This document shows positions 23,231-34,957 of a DNA stretch of 64,000 nucleotides, piece by piece. The stretch's first letter is position 1; every line of letters starts with the position of its first letter. Origin of the DNA: Valencia hispanica (lineage: Eukaryota; Chordata; Actinopteri; Cyprinodontiformes; Valenciidae); NCBI GenBank assembly GCA_963556495.2, contig OY747702.1:50386286-50450285 (forward strand), in the 5' to 3' direction. The notes under the pieces are model-generated. The model saw nothing but the letters and a program-made list of their open reading frames with translations, did not search any database and had not been told where the DNA came from. The position numbers were made by a program, and so were the translations under genes.

Positions 23231-23467
23231 AAAATACAAGAACGGGAACTGAAGAACATGAATCTTAACAAATCCAAAAACAGAGATTACTAACATGGAG
23301 GGAAGCGGACTGAGCAGAATAAGGCAGAACTGAGCAGATAAACCAGCAGTGACTTAAGAACCAACGGAGAATACCTGTGACAACCGAAAAATGTGAGCAT
23401 CATGCAAATGTTCTTTATTTCAGTAATTCAATTTGAAAGGTAAAACTGATATATGATATAGACTTAT

Positions 23468-23890
23468 ACGGAAGCCCTGAAAGGAAGTGGAGGAAAAACA
23501 TGGGTTTTGGACAAAAGGAAAGTGAGGAAAAAAAGCGCTTTAAAAAAATTAGAGACTTTTTTTTCACATGCTTTTCAGGGCTGTAGCGAGAGAGAAAAAA
23601 AAAACTTTAAGTATGTTAACTTTTTTTTTATTGCACAATACTTTTGAAGTCCAAATAAAAAGACAAGTTGGTCAGACTTAGAAAAATGGGTCTTCAGACG
23701 AAAAAATAAATTTCTCCATTGCCTTTGAGGGCTGAAGTGAGACACTTTAAATATTTTACCTTTTTTTTCTGCTTTTTACTTGCAAATGACTTTTGAAGTC
23801 CAGAGAAAAATAAAAATTCGCCAGACTTAGAAAATGGGTCTTCAAAAAAAAAATGCTTGTCCTCCGTTGCCTTGTCTGGCTTCCGTAGAC
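23468..23890. mobile_element. Inverted-repeat element containing a divergent tandem repeat
   Basis: TACGGAAGCC at the left end is matched by GGCTTCCGTA at the right, and similarity continues inward for about 30 bases. The sequences immediately outside are GACTTA and GACTCA, a possible imperfect target duplication. Inside are two diverged copies of a unit of about 148 bases (near 23574-23721 and 23722-23872). Each carries ACTTTTGAAGTCCA, CAGACTTAGAAAA and ATGGGTCTTCA. There is no coding capacity. Confidence 0.6.
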
Positions 23891-23934
23891 TCATTACATG
23901 GAAAGCGAGATATTTCAAGCCTTTATTTGTCAGG

Positions 23935-24232
23935 TGAAGCTTCTATGGAGAGAAAAACAGAGATAAAATAAAGTCAACAGTTGAAATAACAGCAGGTAAT
24001 GCAATTGGAGAGTAGTAGAAGAGAAAAGTAGCATAGTGAACAAAAGTGGTCAGTCTGTCCTCCAGCAGTCTAAGCATATAGCAGCATAACTACAGTGATA
24101 GCTCAGGATGACCTAAGCCGCTCTAACTATAAGCTTTATCAAAAAGGAAAGTTTTAAGCCTGGCCTAAGCTAGTGCTCGATAACTCTGTAGTTTTCTCAA
24201 GGACCCAGATGCGCGAACCAAAAAATCTGAAT
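23935..24232 (-). mobile_element. LINE A 3' fragment
   Basis: The minus-strand match to the LINE A 3' UTR includes TATGGAGAGAAAAACAGAG, AACAGCAGGTAATGCAATTG and CTCAGGATGACCTAAGC. It stops near the start of the TTAA-flanked element at 24233. Confidence 0.75.
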
Positions 24233-24738
24233 TTAAAGGGGCTATATGGAATTTTCTGAAATTTCAACTCGCGACTAACATCTGTGGCCAAAAAACGGAA
24301 CTGCTCTTCCTTTCTGCTCGCTCCCGCAGCGTGCGCTCGTACGCCGGTCGCTCTTAATCTTCTATCTTTTTCGGGCACTTGTCAGGGGTTTAACTTTTTT
24401 AGTCTTATGTGGAGTTACTGTTGGTGTCAGAGTTGTCCTTGGTCTCTTCTGTGTATTCACACAATCCATTGAACTGCTTGCGAGTGGTGACTAGCGGTGG
24501 TGGCAGAGTGATCTGAAACATTTAACATGAACGCGCTTGACGTCACACCGCAGACAGCACGGGAAAATCCGACCCGACAGAAAATAGAAAAAAATTGGAT
24601 ACAGGCTTAAAGGTGCACCCACTGTGAGCTGACAAGGTGTGAGTATGCTCTTCAGGAGATGTTTGAGTCATAAATGGACAAATAAAAAGGCTATTGTTAC
24701 GTTTATTTTGGGGAAAAAGTTGCATATAGCCTCTTTAA
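24233..24738. mobile_element. TTAA-flanked non-autonomous DNA transposon, copy 1
   Basis: The left end TTAAAGGGGCTATATG and the reverse complement of the right end TTAAAGAGGCTATATG form inverted repeats with TTAA at both borders. That target site is typical of piggyBac or Kolobok elements. The interior is CpG-rich around 24270-24360 and has no transposase. Confidence 0.7.
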
Positions 24739-25039
24739 GAACTGAAACTGATAGTATTCGAGACTTGAATTTCCATTAGGATTCAGTACAGTTTAAAAGC
24801 AAAGCAATTCAGTTTCAAAATAATAAATTCAGTTTCAATTTAGTGACAATTATTTGCAAACTAATACAATGGATTTCAAATTACGCTAATTCAGATTCAG
24901 TTTTTAAAATATTTTTTTAAGTTGAGCACGTAAGATTCAATCTGAGCAAATGTAAATTTCAATAGAACCTATTTAAATTCGGTTTCTGATAGCACAAAGT
25001 TCTGCCCATAGAAACATAATTATATATTTTACAACAAGT

Positions 25040-25345
25040 TCAACACATGACCCCCGATTGGTTGTGGCAAATGGCTGCTCATACTGAGCCAGGTTTTGCT
25101 GCAGGTTTCTGCTCGTGACAAAGGTTTTTTCTCTCCTCTGCAAAGGCAATGACTGGAGTCAATTGGCTGGGCTCAGATAAATTATTAGATTTTTGCCAGT
25201 TACCATATAATAATTAAGAATTTCAACTAAACTGGATTCTACATAATTGTATAGAAATGGGATCTTGTTTGTCATGTCAAGTGTCTTGGAATGACACCTG
25301 TTGTTAATTGGTGGTCCATAAATAAACTCCATTGATTTATTTAAA
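25040..25345 (+). mobile_element. LINE A 3' fragment
   Basis: A decayed plus-strand copy of the LINE A terminal region: GGCAAATGGCTGCTCATACT, TGAGCCAGGTTTTGCTG and TGTCTTGGAATGACACCTG, ending near ATAAATAAACTCCATTGA. Confidence 0.75.
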
Positions 25346-25944
25346 AATATTTTTCACAATGTGTGATACTTTAAAAAACATGTACTATCAATTTATTGAT
25401 CTGACTGACATCATTTGGATAGAGAGTTAATAATTCCATAAAAGACAAGGTTTCTCCTTCACAAATGCGTGATCTCAGGCTAACCATTAGTCTGCATACT
25501 TTGAGAACCATAAGTGTTTGCAGGTTTTTCCTCTTTTTGAAATGAGTCTCATGCCCTTTATTCTTCATTATTAACTTGCCGGTTTGTTTGCCGGTAAAAA
25601 ATGACTCATGTGCACTCTCAGAGGACATCATAACCCTTCTTATCTTTCAGCCCTCCCTTTCTGCTCCTCTCAATGCAGGTTTATGTAATTTAAACACCCC
25701 ATGCAGATCCAATTTAAAGTCCAACCTCTGTAGTCATAGTGACAGACTCCTCAGTATACACTGAGCAGAGACTTTATAGGTAGTCCTTTTCAATAAAATA
25801 AAACAAAAAAGAATATTATTTATAACAATGCAAGTCATGGCCTCCAATGGCAGCTGTTCAGACCTGGAGCCTAAATTGAATTATTTCCTTTTTGTTCCAT
25901 GTTAACTCTTGTTTTATGTAATCAAATTGACAATTTAAATTGAA
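25346..25944. other. Non-coding, nothing recognised
   Basis: AT-rich spacer between a LINE fragment and a Tc1 remnant. The short open frames show no motif. Confidence 0.35.
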
Positions 25945-26405
25945 GATCGTTTACACCACAGCCTACCTGAGAATTGCTGCTGACCATGTCCATCTCTTTC
26001 CTACCACGGTGTACGTATCTGCCGATGTCTACTTCCAGCAGGTTAACGTTTCATATAATCCTTTCAAACAGGTTTCTTGAACAGAAATTGCTCTCTGTAC
26101 TCAAATGGCCTCTACAGTCACGAGATCTTAATCCAGTGGAGCACTTAAGGGCAGGGGTTAGCTGAATATTTTTTCATCTTTGACGGTTTAAAAAAAATAA
26201 AATGGTGACAGGAAAATCTGAAGGTTAAAAGTCAAAATGATGGACAACAAAAAGGTCCAGCACAACCTCTGTCTTATGATGTGATAGAACAGATTTGTGT
26301 CATGTATGTGCTGCCAAAAAATCTGTAGCAGCCGCATGATGTCATAATCTCAATATTAGACCAAAATGCCTGAGGAGAACACCTTGCCAGATCTAGGAAA
26401 CAAAG
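25945..26405 (+). pseudogene. Tc1-like transposase remnant
   Basis: Around 26100-26150 the sequence encodes WPLQSRDLNPVEHLR, matching the conserved Tc1 region SPDLNPIEHLW that surrounds the second catalytic Asp. Upstream, AYLRIAADHVHLF-like and STSSRL-like stretches fit the preceding part of such a transposase. The match resumes at about 26325-26400 (GAGGAGAACACCTTGCC) after some 160 unrelated bases. Frameshifts and missing segments make it non-functional. Confidence 0.75.
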
Positions 26406-26772
26406 CGATTAAGCAGATGGGAGGGCTACTAGCAAGCTGTATTGAATAAGGAGGCTGGTGGGTTTTACATTGAGCAGTGAATAATGCAATACAGTGCTTC
26501 AGTTAGATTTTTTTTAAATGAAAACTGGTGAAATTATTTTGGCACCAAATATATAAAATTTATTTTTTTACTTAATCTTCCACTACTTCTTCCCTTCCTT
26601 TTCTTCTTATTCTTCCTTTTCTTAACACCCAAAGTTAAATATTTGCTTTTACTATATTTTCTAATGTTGCCAATGCTGCAATAAAAGATTCATGTATTTT
26701 AAGACTTATTGCACATCTTCACCAAGGGTGCCAACAAGCAGGGAAAGTTCTGTACATCCTATCAAAAATAAT

Positions 26773-27219
26773 TAGGGCTGCACCGATCGATATTAGGATC
26801 TGATATCGGCCGCGATACTGACAAAATAGCTGGATCGGGGATCGGAAAAATGAACAGATCCACTGGCCATGCAGGTTTTTATTTTTGTCGGCTGTTTGCT
26901 ATGTCTGCAAAGTAAATGTTTTGAGGGGAGGTGGCTACCACTTTAATCAAGCACATCCAGAAACTATGCTAAAGAGCACACTGAATTCCTGCACCTCAGC
27001 AAAACAAAAGGAGCGGGGTTAAAAAGGAAAAAATAAGTCTTATTTATGTTTAGTTAGTAAAGTCTGGTACCTTTAGTCTCTTCGAGTAAGGTATAAGGTG
27101 GAGGGTATACAGTTTATTATTAATTCAACAATAGTATCGGATCGGTATCGGGTATCGACAGATACACAAAGCCCAGGCATCGGTATCGGGACTGAAAAAG
27201 TGGGATCGGTGCACCCTTA
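26773..27219. mobile_element. Non-autonomous hAT element with 8-bp target duplication
   Basis: The ends are TAGGGCTGCACCGATC and, reversed, TAAGGGTGCACCGATC. The flanks are an identical 8-bp AAAATAAT at 26765-26772 and 27220-27227, the hallmark of hAT insertion. The termini carry several ATCGG/GATCGG words that may be transposase-binding repeats. The 447-base body encodes nothing. Confidence 0.85.
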
Positions 27220-27227
27220 AAAATAAT

Positions 27228-28552
27228 TTCTCAGATCTTTAAATAGCCATTTTGTCCACAAGTTAAAGTTTATCACCCTTTTATTATTTCTTACATGATA
27301 CAGAACTGAAAAAGGACATCAGAAAATAATAAGGTTCACTAATCTGGAATAAAAAAAACAAAAAAAAAACATCACTACTAGACTAAGACATGCTAAGGCC
27401 TAGTCATATTTCAACTGAACCCCTTTGTCCTCAGACTTGGACCTACATTGATCTCCTGTAAGGTACAATTAAAATGCACTTTTATTTAGCTTTTACTGGG
27501 TCATCACATATGTAAACATTGTACATTTTACCTTGTGAGAGCCTAAAACACAATTCCATGCTTTACATCTAATCTCAATTTTATTGTTGTTTAACTGAAT
27601 AGCATAGCGTAGATTTTAGCATGTAAACTAAGGAGAAATATTTGTAAGTCAGTGAAGAAAGGCATTTTTACAACTTCCTTTCATACATAATAAACGGTTG
27701 TTATATCACCTAGAGACAACATTATTATCTTGAAGGCAAAGAGGAGAAGATAAAATAGAAACTTGCCAAAAAGAAGATTACATGAGAAGAGCTACATATT
27801 GAGATGATTGCACCATCGTTGCAAGTGATTATCCCATCTTCTCCCTGGACATGATAAATACTCACATATACCTTAGTCAATCTTTCGTGAAAAATCGGAC
27901 AAAAATTAAAGATGACTGGATTAGTGAGGATTTACACAACTAAAGACGAGCTTATTAAGCAGTGAATTTATGTCATATAGGTGCTAAGTAAAACTGAAAA
28001 AGAAAAGTTGAGGAAATGTATAACTGCAATGAGTCATCCAAGGACTATAAAGAAGGTTCTAGCAGTAGCATTTTTTTTCTTGAAATAAAGTTAACTAATT
28101 GTCCATGTGTCCTTGCTTACCTGGACATGTATACACTCTCCCAACTCTATATTTCTCCTTGTAACTAGAGAAAACAATAGCTTTGTTTAGACTCAAATGG
28201 CATGCCCTAATGTTGCCACAGTGCACAACTACCTAGCGAAATGAAGTCGGAGCTTACTTCAAACTGCTCCCTCCAAGATCATGATTATTGAGTGCTGCAA
28301 ACCTTTGCCCAAGAAGACCCAGACTGTGATGGATATTTCTATTTTTGTCAAACACACGTTAGGATTCTAGCAAGGTGTCTATCATTTATTCAAATTTCTA
28401 ACTACTCCCTATGCACAGACGCCCTCTACCCCTCTCCTTCTCTTTTAGAGTAGGACAAACCTCAGCAGGGAGAAGGAGAGTTAATGAGGTGTAACAGCAT
28501 TCGTTTCGTGAAAGGAAAAGAAAAAACAGCGGGAAACCTCAAACTCTTCATT
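27228..28552. other. Non-coding, nothing recognised
   Basis: AT-rich sequence without identifiable genes or repeat ends. Confidence 0.35.
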
Positions 28553-28593
28553 ATGTTGTAGGAGTCATAGATGATCTATGACTCCTACAACAT
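28553..28593. repeat. 41-bp near-perfect palindrome
   Basis: ATGTTGTAGGAGTCATAGAT (20 bases), a single G, then its exact reverse complement. It is followed 28 bases later by a GAT microsatellite. Confidence 0.97.
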
Positions 28594-28621
28594 CATCAAG
28601 CAAAGACAAAAAAAGTTCAGG

Positions 28622-28666
<45 letters not shown>
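28622..28666 (+). repeat. (GAT)n microsatellite
   Basis: Fourteen or more GAT units in an uninterrupted run. Confidence 0.97.
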
Positions 28667-31600
28667 GGCCCAGAAGATTTGAGGTGCCCATTGTTGCCGG
28701 CCTGCACCAGAATCAGTAGTCTATCTTCCAAGAAATTCAGGGGATTGTAATACAGATTTCAAGCAGAATGGAGACATGGTTTTCGTATGAGCTAGAAAGG
28801 GGATGAAATTTAAGTTTCACCTTGGTGTGGAGGAACTTTGCCACTTAGGAACTGCACGACTCACATTGGACAAAGCCTCGGCTGTCAGACATAGGGCCGT
28901 AAACAAGTGACTCCAGAATAAGTCGGTATGCAAAGGAGTTCATGATGAACTAAAAGACTTCAAGTTGCTCCAATTATGTGACTCCAAAACAAGCCTTAAT
29001 AATCACACCTCAACCACCATGCTTGATACTTGCTATGAAGTGTTTTACTAATATGATGTGACTGATTATCACCAAACATGGTGTTGTATATTATGGCCAG
29101 ATATCTCTACTTTGTCCTATAGAATAGACATCGTTCCAGAAGTCTTGTTTTTATTCAGTCAAAACTGCAAATCTAAGTTGTGCTGTAAATTCTGCTCCTA
29201 AATAGGTCTTACTTAAAGTGTAGCAATATCTTATCAATTGTTTTGGATTACGGTCTGTTTTTATTCATTGTATTTTACTGTTTTATATTTCCTAAAGATC
29301 CATGTCCAGGTGTCCATATGTATAGGTATTTTACACATTTTTATTTTCTTTTGGTTTTGGTGTTCTGTATGTATGGCTGTGTTGATTTCTATTTTATTTG
29401 TACATTTAAACAAATGCTGGTCTCTATTGTCCGTAAGACAAATATTCATAAGGGTATAGAAAAAACCCCTTTGCAGTACGGCTTTTTAATAGAACAGTGG
29501 CAGCTATTCCAAAACTTGTTCATTTCTGAATAGCCTTGGGCTTAATAATGCTTCCCACATTGGTGGGCAGAAACAATTGCTTTTATAGGTTCATTGATGT
29601 CTTTCCATCTTGGCACTGTATTGCCATATGTCTGTATGGTCCACACCAGCTAAACTACTTTTCTAGAAGTGGTCCCTTAGGATACATAAGGCTGGGGCTC
29701 TCTGATACGGAGCTCTGACAAATAAGCCAGGACTGCATCATGGGACACATCTGAAATAGTTCATTTTTATATGAGTTTAAATAATTTAAACAATGTATGT
29801 TAACAGCATAATAATTGGACTCCTTTTTCATGTTCTTTTCTGCACTAGAACACCAAGATATTGTAATCAAATATTTTTTTAATGATAAGCAGGTTTCCTG
29901 GTTCCTTTTTTTCCTTGTCCTCTTGCTTGAACAATGTGGAAGTTGGTTTCTGGATAGTGGCTTCACTAAAGGGCTATGCTGAGGATGCAAAAAGATTGAC
30001 ACCATGTGTAGTTCTTCAGAACTGTTGATATAACTAGAAGAGGTTTTTACCTGAACCATATAACTTTATGAAATTGATGCAAAAAGCACATTGATGTTAT
30101 GACTATGAAAAAAAGAGAGCAAAAAGGTTATGTGCTTTTTATAAAATAATTTCTTGCCACATTCTTCTAAACAGCAAAAAAACAGTCTTGATCAGTAACT
30201 CCCTGAAGGTGTCATACAGTGTTATTTTGATTTTTAAAATGGCATCTTGATCACATGCATATTATCTGAAAGTCATGTTGTTAAAATCATATATATTTGT
30301 GTTTGTCATTTGGTTTATCTATCTTTGGTGTAATTTTCTCCACCTTTATTGTCTCAAGCCCCACCTTCCCTGCTTTTGTCATTTTTCTTTGTCTCTTCCC
30401 AAATTCCTGACTTGGTTGCCTTAATAAAATGCGAATTGTTATCATAAACTGCTGACTAACTATGAAAGCATTGATCAGATTTAGACTGTTGCATTCAAAT
30501 CAGTATTTTGCTGAGAAATGCTTAGATCACTTTACTTTGCAGTTTTACACGGGGTTTGGTCAGCAGTACTATGTCAAATTATTCAGTAAACAGTCCAAAT
30601 GTGAACTAACTCAAAATCAGATTTAAACATTGATCTTATAACTGATGCATCCTACCAAATAGCTCAAAGAAAATAAAGTTCTCATAATTGTTGTTGTTCC
30701 TCAGCATCAGTGCATGAGAATAAATTGCAGAAAGAGTTTTAATTGATTTAAAGTTTATATCACAACAAATTAAACTTTTTTCAGCAAATAAAAAAAAGAG
30801 TATTATTAACTCTGGATGCTGCTGGAAAAAGACTCTGCAGTCTAGCTGCAAAATCCTATATTATTGCTTGTTATTGAAGGCCTACCAATTTAACAGATTT
30901 TAGGCAGCTAAAGTTGTCATATGGCTGGTAAAAATCGATATGTTGTCACAGTTTTTCCGGTAACAGGTTTCCCTTACCTTGTAATAACTGCGCTGTGGAT
31001 GCTTTTTAGTGAAAACTTGTCTGACAAACAGAATCAGCAGTGTTTAATTGACCCAATATTAAAAGAATCAACAGTGGTGGTTGGATTTATTTCAAATTAT
31101 GTAAAATATGTAGAAAAAAGCCCAAGGTTGCCCCTAATTATGTTTTAATATCTAGATTATTTGGCTCATTAGATTGTTTGGTTGATTTGGACTGGGATTT
31201 GGAGTCTATGCTAATGGCATTTTACAGTATAAGGCTGTGTTTCATCAGGGGATCTTTAATAACAGTGTTAATTATGTGTTTGGATAAGGGCATTATGTGG
31301 AGAAAATTGTATCTGGAACCTTTATGGTATCTGGGTTATGTTGTTTTGTTCAATGGAAAACAGCTGAAGTCAAAAACATATTATCTGTTTTATTACTTTA
31401 AATAATATTTTGAAATTGTGCATGCACAGACAAAAATATTTTACTTATTCATTCATTTTTAAAATACACAGGTTATGCACAAAAAACATATTGGATGTTT
31501 CTTTTTATCTTTGTGTATTTACTTCAATTTTTATCCAGTTGTTTCCCGTTTAAATGATACAATCCTCACAAAATTGGGGATGAATACATTCCTTTGGAAA

Positions 31601-31888
31601 ATTACTGGAACAATACAATTGATTTTCTTTTTTTTGTAATATAAAACATGGTGTTTACATAAGGATATGAGGTCAGCAGTTGCTTACATCCGTCATGTTA
31701 GAGGTAACTCTCATCCTCACTTAGGATCACCAAAATAATTTCTATTTGTTAAATGCCAGAATGATAAACAATATATATTTTTTAAATAATTTCTTGTTAC
31801 TTTCTATAAACACAAAAGTAAAAATACATTAAGAATACTATGTTTTTGAAAATGAACTCACCTTGACATTGAAACTGAAAGTAAACTG
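28667..31888. other. Non-coding, mostly unassigned
   Basis: No cellular gene was recognised. Parts such as 28940-29120 and 29535-29720 read like old dispersed repeats, but I could not assign a family. The open frames at 29238-29533, 30921-31148 and 31178-31405 have no recognisable domains and AT-driven composition. Confidence 0.35.
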
Positions 31889-31898
31889 ACCCCAAACG

Positions 31899-31962
31899 CG
31901 TAAGTGGCACATAACGTAAGTGGCGCGTAACGTCAGTGGCGCGTAACGTCAGTGGCGCGTAA
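31899..31962 (+). repeat. Four tandem 16-bp repeats
   Basis: Units CGTAAGTGGCACATAA, CGTAAGTGGCGCGTAA, and CGTCAGTGGCGCGTAA twice. They sit at one end of the inverted-repeat element and look like repeated transposase-binding sites. That role is inferred. Confidence 0.9.
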
Positions 31963-32152
31963 CGTAATAGTTACTCGCAAATTCAGTCCCTTCCCACCGG
32001 GTGTGTTTTAGACGTGTATCACTCGCAAAAGTGTTTCACCCAGCTGGTCCCTGGATATCACGAAATCACAGGAGAATTGCAATTGCATAACTTAAAGGGT
32101 AGTATGCAGGGGGGGAAATGTAATTCTATGTTAATAAGTATCAGGAACTCAC

Positions 32153-32256
32153 CATCCACCATGCCTTCTCCTTTTCATGTTCTCCTTGTAAAAATTATTA
32201 ATGGCATCATAAACTGGGTAATTCTCCACTTTAGGAATTAACGTCTCGTTGTCCAT
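32153..32256 (-). pseudogene. Possible first exon of a transposon-encoded MADF-like protein
   Basis: On the minus strand an ATG at 32256 opens MDNETLIPKVENYPVYDA and then INNFYKENMKRRRHGG, ending at a plausible donor ATG|GTGAGT. The pattern LI..V..YP..YD....FY resembles the start of MADF DNA-binding domains, which accompany some fish DNA transposons. No further exon was found inside the element, so this is probably a remnant. Confidence 0.4.
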
Positions 32257-32534
32257 GATTAAAACCAACAAATTAGATCCACAGACCAACTGACTTAAAC
32301 CCTGGTGTCACAGGTATTGACGTTTTGTTTTTCACGTCTTTAAGCTATCAGAAATCTGCACGTCTTTTATTTAGAAAGTTTCTTCTTTTTTTTTCACTGT
32401 TTCAGCTGCATATTACGCTTCGCAGACGTTACGTGTCGCTTACGCGTCTGGTGGAAAGCAGGTTTGAGGCTTGATTAATTTGACTGATTATTATTTGAAC
32501 TTTTATGGGCACCCATGGGGGATTTAAATTTTAT

Positions 32535-32903
32535 TCAGTCATCCATTATCTATACCCGCCATTTATACCTTCCCATCCTCTGTAGGGTGGCGGAGGACTG
32601 GTGCCTATCTCCAGCAGTCATTGGGCAAGAGGCGGAGTACACCCTAGACATGTCACCAGTCCATCGCAGAGCAACAAAGATACATAGAGAACAAACAACC
32701 ATCCAAACACACACTCACACCTAAGGGCAATTTAGAGATACCAATTAACCTAACAGTCATGTTTTTGGACTGTGGGAGGAATGAAGCTGGAGTACCCGGA
32801 CATAACCTATGCATGCACAGGGAGAACATGCAAACTCCATATAGAAAGACCTCAGGCCGGGCCTTCTTGCTGCAAGGCAGTGCTACTAACTGTGCAGCCC
32901 TAA
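32535..32903 (-). mobile_element. tRNA-derived SINE, copy 2
   Basis: Same family and orientation as 14134-14503 and better preserved. On the minus strand it starts with a tRNA-like head (TTAGTAGCACTGCCTTGCAG), continues with TTTGCATGTTCTCCCTGTGC and GGACTGGTGACATGTCTAGG, and ends near GATAATGGATGA. Confidence 0.75.
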
Positions 32904-33467
32904 ATTTCATTCACAGTCTGTTTATTTTTTTTAAATGAGAGAGGTGTGACATCATGGCAATCATATTGTACTCTTTCTTAAGCAGCATAGCACTTAATTC
33001 CAGACATTTGAGCCCAATTTCCAGGCACTATAATATTTCAAAGATCTGACAGGACTTGATAATCCACAGTCTCCTTTAATTCTTCATAGTTAGATCCAAC
33101 ACTTGTTTTTCAGTATGCCAGAAAACATAAGACCGGGAACATTGAAACTGGTAACCAAAGCTTATATGCCCATCTTTTTGCTCTTGCTTATTATAATTTT
33201 CAACTGAAATGTTTTTACTGCCATAATAAATAAAATAAAGTCTGTTCTTCTTCTTTGTGAGTTTTGGTGGAGACCATATTGTCCTTCATAAGGTACACTG
33301 TGCAATGTGGGGTATTTATTGTATTTATATGTGGGGGTTTTGAATTTAAAATACTCAGTGTTCAAAAGATATCATTACCCAGGTCTGGTTTTCTCATTTA
33401 TTCTTTAACATTTCTATGTTTACCTTCCCGACATATTTCTTGGTTTCAAATTTTGTGTCTAGAAACT

Positions 33468-33469
<2 letters not shown>
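32904..33469. other. Non-coding, nothing recognised
   Basis: AT-rich spacer with no recognised gene or repeat. Confidence 0.35.
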
Positions 33470-33507
<38 letters not shown>

Positions 33508-33517
33508 ACACACACAT
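33470..33517 (+). repeat. (CA)n microsatellite
   Basis: A CA tract of about 46 bases with one CATA interruption. Confidence 0.95.
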
Positions 33518-34230
33518 AATGGGTGTGAAATCTGTCTCTCGAGAATCACTTTAACATTCACACAAAATTGGCTATTTTGTTTTGTGCCAGAATTCTGTCT
33601 CAGGAGGTTCACCTTACAGACAATACATCTGAAAGTCTGTGCCTCATTTTTTCTGTAGTTTAAAAAGAAAGTCTCTGTGAAAAGTCAGAAGTTCAAAGGA
33701 ATGTCTACAAGAAATGGTTTGTGACATCTTATTTCAAAGATGCCCAGTCCTCTTTTGATGTTTAAGGTACTTTTACAGATGCACCTTTGTATCCATATGT
33801 GCATGTCTTACCAAACCACAATGAATAACAATAACTTTTAACTAATGCAGAACCAAGGCAGAACATCTCAATGGATCCCTGCAGTAATCGAATAGGACAT
33901 TGCCTCTGGCAATGAGGAAAAAGGTAGGTTAAATGCTGAGTTAATAAAAGTTTTCTTTAAGGAATGGTATCAAAATTAATATGAACCCACTTGAAAGAAA
34001 AGGAAAAACACAAAAAGAGTGATGAAACACAGATAAGAAGCATGTTTGATTGTAATAAATATACAGTCCCTTGCGAATGTCTTCAGTTTTTCTCCATTTC
34101 TTTTATTTTCTGTTAAAGAAGCAAGAGTTTTTTGTGAGGTTTTAAATGACTCCTGATCATTTTTTTCAATCAATAAACATGTGTTTCAGTGTTTGATATA
34201 GATTTAGTACAAACAAACCTTTAGCCAGGT
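33518..34230. other. Non-coding, nothing recognised
   Basis: AT-rich spacer with no supported feature. Confidence 0.35.
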
Positions 34231-34545
34231 TACAGTAAGAATGGCCTGCATTTGTAAAGGGCTTTTACGGTCACAGGAACATAAAGCGCTTTACAGTACA
34301 TTCAGTCATTCACACGCAGATGGTGGTGAGCTATGTTATAGCCACAGCTACCATGGATCACACTGACAGAAGCGAGGCTGCCATAAAAAAGCACCACTGA
34401 GCCCTCTGACCACCAACAGCAGACAAGGCAGATGAAGTGTCTTGCCCAAGGACACAACAACCGAGACTGACGGAGTAGGGTTTTGAACCTGCAACCCACC
34501 AGTTACAGGATGAACTCCTACCACATGGGCCACATTGGCCCTGAA
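34231..34545 (-). mobile_element. tRNA-derived SINE, V-SINE-like
   Basis: On the minus strand the head GGCCCATGTGGTAGGAGTTC and the B-box-like GCAGGTTCAAAACC mark a polymerase III promoter. The body has GTTGTGTCCTTGGGCAAGAC, and the 3' end AAAGCGCTTTA... TTTACAAATGCAGGCCATT is a LINE-like tail common in fish SINEs. It differs from the 14134/32535 family. Confidence 0.7.
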
Positions 34546-34619
34546 AGAGGACTGTTTTGTCTACTGCTGCTACATCCTTGACAAAAAGACAGTTGCATTC
34601 CATTTTTTAACACTACCCA

Positions 34620-34949
34620 CACATATGGTGGTGGGCACCTTCACAATGCTGATGTATTCCCTCACATCTGCCTGCAATAGGTGCATGAATGAATGTTATC
34701 ATAGGTCCTTCCTCCCAGCAGCTGTTAGACTCTATAACCTCAATGAATGTTTACACCTCTGCTGTATTTTGCACTGTTTTTATCAGTTCAAAAAACATTT
34801 CTGCTGCTATTTGCATATCTCTGGTTGCACAGTTTATATTTTTCTCTGCTTGTAAATAACATGTTTTTCCCTGACTAATAACTATGCCATATTCCCCAGA
34901 TTCCTTTACTAATAATTACTTAATTAATTGACATAACCTAAGATACCCT
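34620..34949 (+). mobile_element. 3' part of a Rex1/CR1-like LINE, left half
   Basis: Encodes RCMNECYHRSFLPAAVRLYN, a C-terminal motif of LINE proteins, followed by a T-rich 3' untranslated part. It is cut by LINE A at 34958 and appears to continue after 38545. The clade assignment is tentative. Confidence 0.55.
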
Positions 34950-34957
34950 AATAACCT

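Larger units (their letters stand above)
31895..32446. mobile_element. CpG-rich inverted-repeat transposon with 16-bp subterminal repeats
   Basis: The left end AACGCGTAAGTGGCACATAA matches the reverse complement of the right end (about 32415-32446, GACGCGTAAGCGACACGTAA) at 16 of 20 positions. Directly inside the left end lie four tandem 16-base units. The interior holds a possible minus-strand coding exon (32153-32256). The element is far richer in CpG than its surroundings. The superfamily is not recognised. Confidence 0.65.

Noticed and set aside
29238..29533. Possible membrane protein frame
   Set aside because: The hydrophobic composition comes from T-rich DNA. No conserved motif or exon structure was found.
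31899..31962. CRISPR-like repeat array
   Set aside because: The units are directly abutting with no spacers, in a eukaryotic genome, and lie inside a transposon end.
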